DNA from: Ignatzschineria sp. F8392
GTDB taxonomy: Bacteria; Pseudomonadota; Gammaproteobacteria; Cardiobacteriales; Wohlfahrtiimonadaceae
Assembly: GCF_002252045.1 (NCBI RefSeq)
Contig: NZ_NEFF01000003.1
Span: forward strand, 236,956 to 300,955
Direction of reading: 5' to 3'
DNA length: 64,000 nucleotides
The notes under the pieces were generated by a model, which did not search any database, was not told the DNA's origin, and saw only the letters and a program-made list of their open reading frames with translations. Positions within the stretch are counted from its first letter, which is position 1, and the number at the start of each line of letters is the position of its first letter. The translations under genes were made by a program, and so were the position numbers. This document shows positions 1 to 7,536 of the stretch, piece by piece.

Positions 1-1
1 C

Positions 2-388
2 CTCAGCCAGATGGAAGTATTAGTTGAAAAAGCTAAAGAGCAACGTCCGATCGCGATTGAGAAGATTGAAGAGCGTCTCCTCTCTCGATTAGAGAAATTA
101 GAGATCGAACATGATCCGCAACGCTTTGAACAAGAGCTTGTCTATATCACTCAACGTCTCGATATTGATGAAGAGATTGATCGTTTAACGGCACATATTG
201 CAGAGATGCGAGATGTCTTCAATCGCAAAGAGCCGGTAGGACGCCGACTCGACTTCCTTACCCAAGAGCTCAATCGCGAAGCGAATACTTTAGGCTCAAA
301 GTCACAAGATGTGATCCTCACACAGATCGGTGTTGACCTCAAAGTATTAATTGAGCAGATTCGTGAACAGATTCAAAACATCGAGTAA
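2..388 (+). CDS. yicC: YicC-family endoribonuclease, C-terminal part (5' truncated by window edge)
   Basis: The frame is open from the first bases of the window, so only the last ~128 residues are present. The diagnostic C-terminal DUF1732 block is clear: a charged helix, then GRRLDFLTQELNREANTLGS and a helical tail ending QIREQIQNIE. This stretch is highly conserved in YicC. Family knowledge: YicC is a metal-dependent endoribonuclease linked to sRNA decay and stationary-phase survival. A tRNA-Arg gene with its own promoter follows 54 bp after the stop. Identity is secure; the true start lies outside the window. Confidence 0.93.
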   Translation, partial: LSQMEVLVEKAKEQRPIAIEKIEERLLSRLEKLEIEHDPQRFEQELVYITQRLDIDEEIDRLTAHIAEMRDVFNRKEPVGRRLDFLTQELNREANTLGSKSQDVILTQIGVDLKVLIEQIREQIQNIE

Positions 389-400
389 GCGAAAACATTA

Positions 401-429
401 TTCCCATCATCTCTATTCAATGTTATAAT
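401..429 (+). promoter_or_regulatory. Probable sigma70 promoter of tRNA-Arg
   Basis: A perfect -10 TATAAT lies at 424-429, 14 bp before the tRNA. A weak -35 TTCCCA (401-406, 4 of 6 consensus bases) sits at exactly 17 bp spacing. The region between the yicC stop and the tRNA holds nothing else. Confidence 0.55.
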
Positions 430-442
430 AGCTCACTTTAAA

Positions 443-519
443 GCGCCTATAGCTCAGTTGGATAGAGTGTTGGTTTCCGAAACCAAAGGTCAGAGGTTCA
501 ATTCCTCTTAGGCGCGCCA
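443..519 (+). tRNA. tRNA-Arg (anticodon CCG)
   Basis: Cloverleaf of 77 nt. The acceptor stem GCGCCTA pairs with TAGGCGC, followed by discriminator G and an encoded CCA. The anticodon loop TTCCGAA gives CCG, reading CGG. D-arm AGCTCAGTTGGATAGAGT and T-arm GGTTCAATTCC are canonical. tRNA genes of this kind are common integration sites, and an accessory patch follows. Confidence 0.95.
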
Positions 520-530
520 TTTAGTGTTTA

Positions 531-577
531 AAGCGGTTTAATAGAGTTAACTTAATTCTCATTAAACCGCTTTTTTA
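531..577 (+). terminator. Rho-independent terminator of tRNA-Arg
   Basis: AAGCGGTTTAAT (531-542) pairs perfectly with ATTAAACCGCTT (561-572), followed by a T run. Confidence 0.85.
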
Positions 578-638
578 CTGCCTTTTCAAAGATCAGAGTT
601 AATTCTTGTTTTATCCTGTTTCGTTTACTCACTGAACT

Positions 639-699
639 TTTTACGGCATATTTTACGGTATCAAACACTCTATTTACATTTATACCGTAAACTACGGTA
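639..699 (+). repeat. Cluster of TACGGYA repeats (possible decayed integrase arm/att sites)
   Basis: TTTTACGGCAT (639-649) and TTTTACGGTAT (651-661) are direct repeats with a 12-bp period. ATACCGTAAA (682-691) is the inverted copy and TACGGTA recurs at 693-699. Such clusters next to a tRNA resemble arm-type binding sites of tyrosine integrases. No integrase gene survives here and no duplicated tRNA 3' end was seen, so this is a suggestion. The rest of 578-793 shows no gene. Confidence 0.4.
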
Positions 700-793
700 C
701 TAACACTCAAAAAATGGCCCTATAACTCCATATAACATAAGGCTTCTATCATCTACTTAGCCAAAAGAATCTTAACTATTTTCAAAAGATCTA

Positions 794-928
794 ATGTCAT
801 TCCTGGCAGACTTCATAGACAAATGTGACACAAAAGAGAATAATGAAAGAGCGCTTAAAGAGGCGGGGATCTCGCTATCTAATACAAAAAGGAGGAAATA
901 TGGAGATCGAAATTACTCGGAAAGATGA
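794..928 (+). CDS. Possible 44-aa protein overlapping the HEPN-like gene
   Basis: The frame ATG(794)-TGA(928) encodes 44 residues rich in charged amino acids, including RALKEAGISLSNTKRRK, which could form a helix-turn-helix-like pair. It ends 29 bp inside the next gene, so the two could be translationally coupled. No convincing ribosome binding site precedes it. It may be a real small antitoxin-like protein, a remnant of a larger gene, or chance. I recognise no family. Confidence 0.25.
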   Translation: MSFLADFIDKCDTKENNERALKEAGISLSNTKRRKYGDRNYSER

Positions 929-1472
929 GCAGAGGTTATCAGGATTTTATTTTTATATTCAAGATGTATCTCATGAAATAAGAATATCTATTCAAAATTT
1001 GATAAATAACAAAGACAAAACTCCAAATACTCTACCCCAAAACGAGGCTCTTGTTTTTTATGCATCTCTAAGAATAGCACTAAACACTATCGCTATAGGC
1101 ATATGTAAAGTGTCTGAGGCAATTGAAGCTAAGGATATCAGTAGACTGCTAAACAGTCTTTCCATAGAGAGCGCGGAAAATTTAAAAAATTTTAAAAAAA
1201 AGTATTACTTGGAGGATATTAAAGAATATAGAAATACTTATGCAGTCCATCCGCTCAATAAAGATAAAGAGTTTCCATCATGTTTGGAACTAACTCGCAC
1301 ATTAGAAAAGGCATTAAAACTTAAAATGTTGAATAACAGCAATACATCTATTGACTGTATTCTAGACTCGCTTGAGTATATTCATGGGAAAAAAAATGGC
1401 AACGGGCTTTTATGTATAATCAGCAAGCTTGGACGCGAGCTACAAAAAAAAATAAATTTAGTTAGACCTTAA
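900..1472 (+). CDS. Hypothetical helical protein with a HEPN-like R-x5-H motif
   Basis: 190 aa. ATG at 900 is chosen over an in-frame upstream ATG (825) because the strong site AAGGAGG ends a few bases before it. The protein is all-helical in character, lysine/asparagine-rich and visibly more AT-rich than its neighbours, suggesting transfer. Residues 111-117, RNTYAVH, following a KEY helix, match the R-N-x4-H active-site signature of HEPN ribonucleases, which occur in toxins and abortive-infection proteins such as AbiU2. The match is to a short motif only; RNase activity is inference. A 44-aa frame overlaps its start and a terminator follows. Confidence 0.6.
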   Translation: MEIEITRKDEQRLSGFYFYIQDVSHEIRISIQNLINNKDKTPNTLPQNEALVFYASLRIALNTIAIGICKVSEAIEAKDISRLLNSLSIESAENLKNFKKKYYLEDIKEYRNTYAVHPLNKDKEFPSCLELTRTLEKALKLKMLNNSNTSIDCILDSLEYIHGKKNGNGLLCIISKLGRELQKKINLVRP

Positions 1473-1585
1473 AACAAAATACCCCCTCGATTGAGACTCT
1501 TCTCTACCTATATCACTTTATGCTGATGTTTTCGCTCTACTTCTTGTAGCATAAGCGCCACGGCAGTGATTATTCTACCAAAAGA

Positions 1586-1622
1586 AAAAGCTATTAATCG
1601 CAATGACTAATAGCTTTCTTTC
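1586..1622 (+). terminator. Hairpin with T-rich tail downstream of the HEPN-like gene
   Basis: AAAGCTATTA (1588-1597) pairs with TAATAGCTTT (1608-1617), then CTTTC. The A run on the other side would let it act on the minus strand too. 1473-1585 contains no supported gene; 1623-1785 is very AT-rich and holds the promoter region of the next gene. Confidence 0.6.
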
Positions 1623-1785
1623 ATATCACTTTATAAACCCACACCTTTTTATAATTACAATATTTTTGAAGCTTTATTGCTCTAATGTAAATATTATTTA
1701 TAAATTATTGTTTTCTTTAAATATAAATATAGAATATTAACAAGAGAGTTTAAAAATTCAAATCAACTGATATAAGAGGCAATAC

Positions 1786-2073
1786 ATGAAGGTTTTGACA
1801 ACATCTTTCATGTTCATCATTCTATTATCTCTTTCAAGCTTTGCATTCGCGCAGAGTGATGATGAGATTAAAAACATCATTATTAAACAATCTATCGCTT
1901 CTTATCCTGGAAATTGTCCATGCCCCTACAATTCAGCTAAAAATGGTAGTCGTTGCGGAAAACGCAGTGCTTATAACAAAAGAGGCGGTTATGCGCCTAA
2001 ATGTTATCCTGAAGATATCTCTCCTCAAGAATTAAGAGAATGGAAACAACGAAACCAATCTCGTAAAAAATAA
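1786..2073 (+). CDS. Small secreted CPCPYN-type protein
   Basis: 95 aa. A clear Sec signal peptide (residues 1-22, hydrophobic core IILLSLSSFAFA, cleavage after AFA-Q) is followed by a compact domain with four cysteines: YPGNCPCPYNSAKNGSRCG, then SAYNKRGGYAPKCY and a basic tail. This pattern, CPCPYN plus RCG plus a GGYAPxCY element, recurs in short periplasmic proteins of many proteobacteria whose role is unknown to me. The four cysteines probably make disulfides or bind a metal. It is a stand-alone gene preceded by an AT-rich promoter region. Confidence 0.75.
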   Translation: MKVLTTSFMFIILLSLSSFAFAQSDDEIKNIIIKQSIASYPGNCPCPYNSAKNGSRCGKRSAYNKRGGYAPKCYPEDISPQELREWKQRNQSRKK

Positions 2074-2204
2074 AAAACGATCTAATTCATTATCGATCGA
2101 CTCTTCTTAAAGTTTTAAGCATTTTCAAAGCACCATCTCACCATTAAAATGCTTCTTTTATCTCCCCTTTTCACAGCAAAACCATCTAATTCCCCTCCAT
2201 TTCA

Positions 2205-2270
2205 TTATATTTATGTAATTGAGTGCGCAATTGATTGACCATTGCAACTATATAATTTACATTTATGTGT
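2205..2270 (+). promoter_or_regulatory. Two palindromic operators in the promoter of the S24 regulator
   Basis: TTATATTTATGTAA (2205-2218) and TTACATTTATGTGT (2257-2270) both fit TTACAT-N2-ATGTAA with one and two mismatches, centres 52 bp apart (about five helical turns). The second overlaps a possible -10 and lies 20 bp before the start codon; TTGACC (2235-2240) is a candidate -35 and a perfect TATAAT is at 2251-2256. The same box occurs upstream of the gene at 3302. Autoregulation by the S24 protein is inferred. Confidence 0.6.
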
Positions 2271-2290
2271 TAACTAGAGAGGTGTTAAAA

Positions 2291-2947
2291 ATGAAAGAAG
2301 CAGCAAGAATTAGAGCAGAAAACTTAAAAGCATGGATTGATCGCTATTACGGGGGAAAACAAGCTGCCTTTATTGAGAAGACCGGGATGAATCAAGGTGA
2401 GCTCTCGGCCCTTATTAATGGTCGCCGTGTTTTTGGGGAGCGAAAAGCGCGTTCCATCGAAGAGTTAGCAGAGATGCCCAATATGTATCTCGAGCAGACG
2501 GAAGAGCCCGATGTTCCTATCAATCCTGCCGCGCTACAAGGAATGATCCCGGTGATCTCTTGGGTTGCAGCGGGTCATTTTAGTGATGCCGGCCAAATTC
2601 CAGCAGATGATCTCATTAAATGGGTTCCCTGCCCTGCACCCCATAGTAAAGGGACTTTTGCTCTTAAAGTCTCCGGCATTAGTATGATGAATCCTAATGG
2701 TAGCCCCTCTTTTGAAGATGGCGATATTATCTTTGTCGATCCCGCGAAGATGCCGGAAAACAAATCATGCATCATCGTGACACTTGAAGGGAGTGATAGC
2801 GCTACCTTCAAACAATTGGTCATTGAACCAGATGGTAAAAAATATATTATCCCTCTCAATCCTAACTGGGGCGATAAGCCGATAGAGATTCGTGGAAATG
2901 CCTCTATCAATGGTGTTGTGATCGGAAAATGGGTTGATATCTGCTAA
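2291..2947 (+). CDS. S24/LexA-like XRE-family transcriptional repressor
   Basis: 218 aa. ATG at 2291 (after AGAGAGGTG) is preferred to a start at 2219 because it gives the usual N-terminal helix. Residues ~10-60 form a Cro/CI-type helix-turn-helix (GGKQAAFIEKTGMNQGELSALI). Residues ~85-215 form a peptidase S24 domain with all self-cleavage residues: scissile Ala94-Gly95 (WVAAGHF), nucleophile Ser131 in GISMMNP and general base Lys174 in ATFKQL. Family knowledge: such proteins repress until RecA-ssDNA triggers autocleavage. It probably controls itself and the 107-aa gene through the shared operators. No prophage structural genes accompany it, so it may be a domesticated or orphan phage-type repressor. 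Confidence 0.88.
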   Translation: MKEAARIRAENLKAWIDRYYGGKQAAFIEKTGMNQGELSALINGRRVFGERKARSIEELAEMPNMYLEQTEEPDVPINPAALQGMIPVISWVAAGHFSDAGQIPADDLIKWVPCPAPHSKGTFALKVSGISMMNPNGSPSFEDGDIIFVDPAKMPENKSCIIVTLEGSDSATFKQLVIEPDGKKYIIPLNPNWGDKPIEIRGNASINGVVIGKWVDIC

Positions 2948-3156
2948 TAATTAGAGAGCAGATATCGCTCGATTCATTCAAGCGTCCGATCGTTTGATCT
3001 ATTCATTGCATCAATAAGATTGATCATTCTCCTATTTCTCTTTACCTCACTCTTTATCCACCACTTTTAAATGTACGATGCACTCAATATATTCTCCTTT
3101 TATTCCAATGAGTTACAATTACAGCATCTAAAACCGTAAAAGTTCCAGCAGAAATA

Positions 3157-3195
3157 TTACAAATATGTATTGCAATAACCATTACATAAATGTAA
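3157..3195 (+). promoter_or_regulatory. Two S24-type operators upstream of the 107-aa gene
   Basis: TTACATAAATGTAA (3182-3195) is a perfect TTACAT-N2-ATGTAA palindrome; TTACAAATATGTAT (3157-3170) fits with two mismatches, 25 bp upstream. They match the boxes before the S24 regulator. 2948-3156 holds no gene. Confidence 0.55.
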
Positions 3196-3301
3196 TATTT
3201 ATTACATCAAAGATCCCCACATGATCTAACTGCAAAAACAGATAAGAGTGATTAAGTCGATTCTAAGAGAGCTCAACTGCGTCACTAAAAGGAGAAGAGA
3301 G

Positions 3302-3625
3302 ATGTTATTGACCGATCTATTAAACTTATTGCTGACTCAACGCCAAAAAGAGAATCTTCGTATTAAGAGAGAGCGCCATTTTAACAATGTTTTATTAATC
3401 GCCAATGAATTTAGTGCTGAAACCCCCAAGGCAATTGACGAGAAGATCACAAAAGCAGAGATCCAGCTACAAAAAGCACCTTTTTGGAGACGCAAAGAGC
3501 TAAAAGTATTAACTGAAGCACTCTATCACGCTCAAAAATTGATTAATCGCCGGCATCAATTGATCCAAAATAGAGAACCTCACTCTCCTGTTCCTTTCGT
3601 CCTACTCAGGAAAGAAGCAGCATAA
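3302..3625 (+). CDS. Hypothetical protein, probable S24-regulated gene
   Basis: 107 aa. ATG at 3302 follows AAAAGGAGAAGAGAG; an in-frame GTG at 3248 lacks such a site. It starts with an amphipathic hydrophobic helix (LLTDLLNLLLTQRQ), then a strongly basic helical region with KAPFWRRKELKVLTEALYHA and a proline-containing tail; no signal peptide and no known motif. It could be a small DNA- or membrane-associated protein. The two operators upstream and the terminator downstream make it a single-gene unit paired with the S24 repressor. I do not recognise the family. Confidence 0.55.
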   Translation: MLLTDLLNLLLTQRQKENLRIKRERHFNNVLLIANEFSAETPKAIDEKITKAEIQLQKAPFWRRKELKVLTEALYHAQKLINRRHQLIQNREPHSPVPFVLLRKEAA

Positions 3626-3674
3626 TTCCGAATGATGCCACTAAGCGCACACTAAAATTTTACACCACAATAAG

Positions 3675-3706
3675 AAGAGGCTGACAAATAGAATGTCAGC
3701 CTCTTT
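3675..3706 (+). terminator. Terminator of the 107-aa gene
   Basis: AAGAGGCTGACA (3675-3686) pairs perfectly with TGTCAGCCTCTT (3694-3705), followed by TGGGTTTT. 3707-3849 shows no gene. Confidence 0.8.
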
Positions 3707-3849
3707 GGGTTTTCTACAACCTACGATGGTTTCCATCTACTATTAAAGAGTAAGCTAGATGGATTAAGTCGCTTTCAAATGATTACGAATAAGGAAGCAA
3801 TTATCGCCCCACCTATTCGCTCTACTATAAAGTCGACTATTGAATCCTA

Positions 3850-4737
3850 CTACTCTCCAATATGCTTTCCAAAATTGGTGCTACTTCCCATACCTTTTTC
3901 AATAAAGGCCGCTTCAATTTGAGAGCAAGGCGTTGTCTCTCTAATCTTACGCTTCGCATTGCGCTTCTCAGTAGCAGTTAAACCACTATTACGGTCAACT
4001 TTCGCCATACGATCTACACAACGATTATATCCAGAGATAAAGAGCGCTCGATCCTGCTTATATTGCTCAACTGCAAGATTATTTTTCTCTTTCCAAACGC
4101 GTTTCCAGATATCACAATCTGCCGTCGCGGCATGGCTTTCAGCACAAAACTGTGGATGAATCGCTTGTAGCTCCATCAATGAGAGCGGTATTAACATCTC
4201 ATAGCTCTTCTCATCTCGCACATCTTTCCATAATTGGCAAAGTGTCGATTCTGTTGGATTTTTGCCACAAAATTGGTGCTCATGACGATAGAGATTATCT
4301 AAGTTCTCTTCAAAAAGAACTTTCTTCCCTTCAATCTTTGCGTTCTTTACCAATTTATTGAAAGCGTTACACTCAACCTTCTCATGTGCAGTTGTCGCTT
4401 CATTACAGGCCATTGCATCATAGACCGAGAGAACTTCTTGCCAATTCTTTTCACCATGTTCACGCTCAAGTCTCGCTTCGATCTCAGCAAAATGCTCCAT
4501 CTCTTGATCTAATGCAGCTTGGTCTAATGCTTTCTGTGCAGCGATACAAGCTTGATCATTCTCCACAAGTGCAACTCCTTTATCGCCTCCCTTTTTGCGA
4601 GCATTATCGAGGCGCTTCTCACAGTTTTTGACCATATCTTGGGCTTTATTGAGGTGCTTCATATAGTAGGTTTCATCATGATCACCACATGCGGCAAGTC
4701 CAAATACTAACCCTACAACTATTGCGATTTTCTTCAT
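3850..4737 (-). CDS. EexN-like lipoprotein
   Basis: 295 aa. A lipoprotein signal (MKKIAIVVGLVFGLAACGD) gives Cys17 as the lipidation site. Right after it, ETYYMKHLNKAQDMVKNCEK and a later QACIAAQKAL reproduce the short EexN-type domain, whose plasmid members act in entry exclusion; chromosomal members have no known role. The rest is a long charged helical region with further Cys pairs (QFCGKNPTESTLCQLWKDV and QFCAESHAATADCDIWKRV), two repeats of the same motif. Typical EexN proteins are under 100 aa, so this is an extended form. No conjugation genes are nearby, so an envelope role is more likely than plasmid exclusion. Confidence 0.7.
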   Translation of the reverse strand: MKKIAIVVGLVFGLAACGDHDETYYMKHLNKAQDMVKNCEKRLDNARKKGGDKGVALVENDQACIAAQKALDQAALDQEMEHFAEIEARLEREHGEKNWQEVLSVYDAMACNEATTAHEKVECNAFNKLVKNAKIEGKKVLFEENLDNLYRHEHQFCGKNPTESTLCQLWKDVRDEKSYEMLIPLSLMELQAIHPQFCAESHAATADCDIWKRVWKEKNNLAVEQYKQDRALFISGYNRCVDRMAKVDRNSGLTATEKRNAKRKIRETTPCSQIEAAFIEKGMGSSTNFGKHIGE

Positions 4738-4901
4738 CTCTCTTTGCCTTTTATCTTAAGTACAATGGGATAGTAGAGATCAAAGATCAAAATACTGCTC
4801 CTCTATTCAATGGAGAGCTCCTTCGATCTTCAGCAATCATTCACTCTTATAAGGACCGATCACTGCCCTTAATCTAATCTCTACAACTATTCCGCTTCTC
4901 G

Positions 4902-4948
4902 TTTCTAATATTTTTGTTTCTAATACTTCTGCTTCTAATACTTTTCTT
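4902..4948 (+). repeat. Degenerate ~15-bp tandem array
   Basis: Three diverged copies of TTTCTAATAYTTYTG run in tandem in the gap between the divergent EexN-like and AEC genes. The gap 4738-5266 otherwise holds only the FNR-type box. Confidence 0.6.
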
Positions 4949-5177
4949 TATTAATTTGCATTAATATTTACATATTATAGATAATCAGCGCTTAAATAGA
5001 AAGATTCCCCTGGGGAAAGTCTACATCGATCAAGCTTCTGCGCAATATCTGTCCGATACCTACACGATATCTGCATAATAATAACGCCTTTATCTCCTAG
5101 AAATATCTCCATTGAAAAAAGAGTGCCGGCACCTCTTTCTACTTTAAAAATGCTCTGCTACAGTGGTAGGAATTTAT

Positions 5178-5191
5178 TTGATTTAGATCAA
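5178..5191 (+). promoter_or_regulatory. Perfect FNR/ANR box upstream of the AEC transporter
   Basis: TTGATTTAGATCAA matches the consensus TTGAT-N4-ATCAA with no mismatch. It ends 75 bp before the chosen start, a position suitable for activation. Oxygen-responsive control of the transporter is inferred. Confidence 0.55.
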
Positions 5192-5266
5192 TCTCGCCTC
5201 ATCGATGGGGCTGATCGAACATCATCGCGAATAAAACCACTTCCCCTTTCATTGAGCACTTTTGTC

Positions 5267-6211
5267 ATGACACTCTTTCTACATGCCTTTGCGACCCAAT
5301 TTTACGCCCTTCTACCCTTTTTTATTCTGATCGCAACCGGCTATATTCTAGTCCGCATCTTCCGTTGGAGTAATACCTTTACAGAAGGATTAACGCGTTT
5401 TCTCTTCAATCTGGCAATCCCGGTGATGCTCTTTGGTGTGATGAGTCGCTTTCATACTCAGGAGGAGATGGACCCTCGCCTGATTATCGCCTATTTTGGT
5501 GCTTCCTTTATCCTCTTCTTTATTGCACAGCTCTATGTGAAATGGGTCTTAAAACGGAGCGCTCGGGAAGCGGCTGTTTTTGGAATGGGGGGAATCTTCT
5601 CCAATAATGTAATGATCGGAATTCCGCTAATTATGCTCTTTATGGGTAGTGAAGCGATTGCTGTATCGGCGCTTGTGATCTCCTTTAATGCGCTTTTACT
5701 CTGGAGCTTAGTCTCCGTTGCGATTGAGTGGGCAGATCATGGTTCTCTCTCGCTTAAAGGATTTTTGCTCACTTTTCGTGGCGTTCTGAAAAACCCAATT
5801 GTAGTCGGCATCATGCTCGGGCTCTTAGTGAGCTTTCTCCGAGTACCGATCCCTACCTTTGCTACCCATACCATTGAGATGTTTTCCGATATGGTTGCCC
5901 CACTTTCACTCTTGGTTCTCGGCATGGGGTTGGCGAAGTATCGGCTTGGCGCCAATCTGAAATTGAGCCTCAATATCACCTTCTTTAAACTCATTCTCCA
6001 TCCGCTCATTATCTGGGGCGTAGCGCTTCTAATGGGATTACCCCCTTTTGAGACAAAAGCGATTGTTATTTTAGGTTCTATCGCAACAGGGATGAATGTC
6101 TATCTAATGGCATTAAAATTCCAAGTAATTGAAGATGCCGTTGCCTCCAGTATTATCTTAACGACAATTCTCTCGGCAATTACAACACCGATCATTGTGG
6201 TTCTGCTCTAA
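5267..6211 (+). CDS. AEC-family (auxin efflux carrier type) membrane transporter
   Basis: 314 aa. I chose ATG at 5267 because the family begins directly with the first membrane helix (LHAFATQFYALLPFFILIATGYIL); the in-frame GTG at 5123 would add an unlike 48-residue leader crossing the FNR box. About ten hydrophobic helices are visible in two halves, with family features such as LFNLAIPVMLFGVMS, the helix-breaking GIFSNNVMIGIPL and the C-terminal half PIVVGIMLGLL. Bacterial members export or import small carboxylates (malonate, malate, lactate) or amino-acid products. The substrate cannot be read from sequence; the FNR box suggests a role in oxygen-limited metabolism. Confidence 0.85.
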   Translation: MTLFLHAFATQFYALLPFFILIATGYILVRIFRWSNTFTEGLTRFLFNLAIPVMLFGVMSRFHTQEEMDPRLIIAYFGASFILFFIAQLYVKWVLKRSAREAAVFGMGGIFSNNVMIGIPLIMLFMGSEAIAVSALVISFNALLLWSLVSVAIEWADHGSLSLKGFLLTFRGVLKNPIVVGIMLGLLVSFLRVPIPTFATHTIEMFSDMVAPLSLLVLGMGLAKYRLGANLKLSLNITFFKLILHPLIIWGVALLMGLPPFETKAIVILGSIATGMNVYLMALKFQVIEDAVASSIILTTILSAITTPIIVVLL

Positions 6212-6522
6212 AAGACTCTATATACTCTATATCTAGTCAGCAACAACAGCGATAATATCACTCCATCAACTTGATAAACCGGATCAACCAAACAACCAAT
6301 CAGCCGGTTAAACGATCTAGGGATTAATATCTCAAGTCATGACAGATAAGCAAATCATCAGATCACCAAATCGCCAGATTATCAATATACAAAAATATAT
6401 TCCATCTGTTAAAATAGAGGGGATAGAGCGAGTCTATCACTCATATCGATCAACTGAATCATCGGCTAATCATCGATAGCGATCGAATGATCTATTTTCA
6501 ACTAGTTAAGAGAGTGACTATT

Positions 6523-7440
6523 ATGAAAAAATTGATTTTATCCTCCCTTTTTCTTCTTGCTTCATGGTCTTTTGCCGCAGAAGAGATGGGATTAACACCT
6601 CAAGAGACCTATCAATTGAAGATGGAGAGTGAAACACCTGTGCTCTTTGTGGATGTCCGTGATCCTGTTGAGATTATGTTTGTCGGTAGCACAGATGTTG
6701 TTGATCTCAATATTCCCTTCCTCATTGTCGATCGAACAGAATGGAGCGATGAGAGAGGTGCTTTTAAGATGAATAAGAATGATCAATTTGCTGAAGAGGT
6801 TGCCGCAGCTTTAGAGGCGAGAAACCTCCCGAAAGAGACCATGATCATCACAATGTGCCGTTCAGGCAGTGAGCGTGGAAAACCAAGTGCTGAAACATTA
6901 CGAGATGCTGGATTTACCAATGCGCACTATGTTGTGAATGGCTTCCAAGGGGATGTCATTAAAGAGGGCGAAATGAAAGGCTTCCGTCTTCAAAATGGTT
7001 GGCAGAACTCTGATCTTCCCTGGGGCGCTAAAATGAGTGGTGATAAGATCTATCGTACTGATGCCGGTGATGCGGTAAAAGCAGATACAGAGGTGGCTGA
7101 GAAAGCAATTGAAGCCGCCGCAACCGATACAGAGACCGCAACAAATGCAGCGCTCGATCAAGCAGAAGTGGTGGTCGAAAGTGATGCGGCAACCGTTGAA
7201 GATGAAGCAGCGGATAAAAAGAGCCATCTCAATGAGATGAAAGAAGATCTTAAAAATGCTGTTGATAATGCTTCAGATAGTGTCAAAGATGTTTTAGAGC
7301 AGCAGAAAGAGAATCTCGATAATGCCGTTGATAAGGCGAAAGAGTTCTTTGATCACAAAAAAGATGATCTCAATAATCTAAAAGAGATGCCTAAAAAAGA
7401 GGATGCTCCTGCGGTGATCATAGAAGAAGTTGCCGCATAA
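6523..7440 (+). CDS. Secreted rhodanese-like protein with long acidic helical tail
   Basis: 305 aa from ATG 6523, which starts a clear Sec signal peptide (KKLILSSLFLLASWSFA). Residues ~25-150 are a rhodanese domain: LFVDVRDPVEIMFVG and the active-site loop MCRSGSERG with the catalytic Cys intact. Residues ~185-305 form a repetitive Ala/Glu/Asp/Lys helical tail (NAVDNASDSVKDVLEQQKENLDNAVDKA, split here as two repeats around NAVD), resembling amphipathic LEA-like or coiled-coil segments. The rhodanese part would handle sulfur transfer or thiol chemistry in the periplasm; the tail is unusual for the family. A perfect terminator closes the single-gene unit. 6212-6522 holds no gene, only AT-rich sequence and a weak inverted repeat. 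Confidence 0.82.
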   Translation: MKKLILSSLFLLASWSFAAEEMGLTPQETYQLKMESETPVLFVDVRDPVEIMFVGSTDVVDLNIPFLIVDRTEWSDERGAFKMNKNDQFAEEVAAALEARNLPKETMIITMCRSGSERGKPSAETLRDAGFTNAHYVVNGFQGDVIKEGEMKGFRLQNGWQNSDLPWGAKMSGDKIYRTDAGDAVKADTEVAEKAIEAAATDTETATNAALDQAEVVVESDAATVEDEAADKKSHLNEMKEDLKNAVDNASDSVKDVLEQQKENLDNAVDKAKEFFDHKKDDLNNLKEMPKKEDAPAVIIEEVAA

Positions 7441-7482
7441 AACGATTCGCAACCAATCTATTTAAAACGCATTCGATTGTAG

Positions 7483-7512
7483 AAGCACTGATCATTTGAT
7501 CAGTGCTTTTTT
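7483..7512 (+). terminator. Terminator of the rhodanese gene
   Basis: AAGCACTGATC (7483-7493) pairs with GATCAGTGCTT and a run of T follows. Confidence 0.88.
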
Positions 7513-7536
7513 GTTGTTAGATCTCTCCTCTCTCAC

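Noticed and set aside
1480..1590. Minus-strand fragment reading GRIITAVALMLQEVERK
   Set aside because: About 28 codons with an upstream stop and no start; possibly a remnant of a lost gene, but too short to support.
2219..2290. Longer N-terminus of the S24 repressor
   Set aside because: It would translate through the operator and promoter; the 2291 start has a better site and matches the family.
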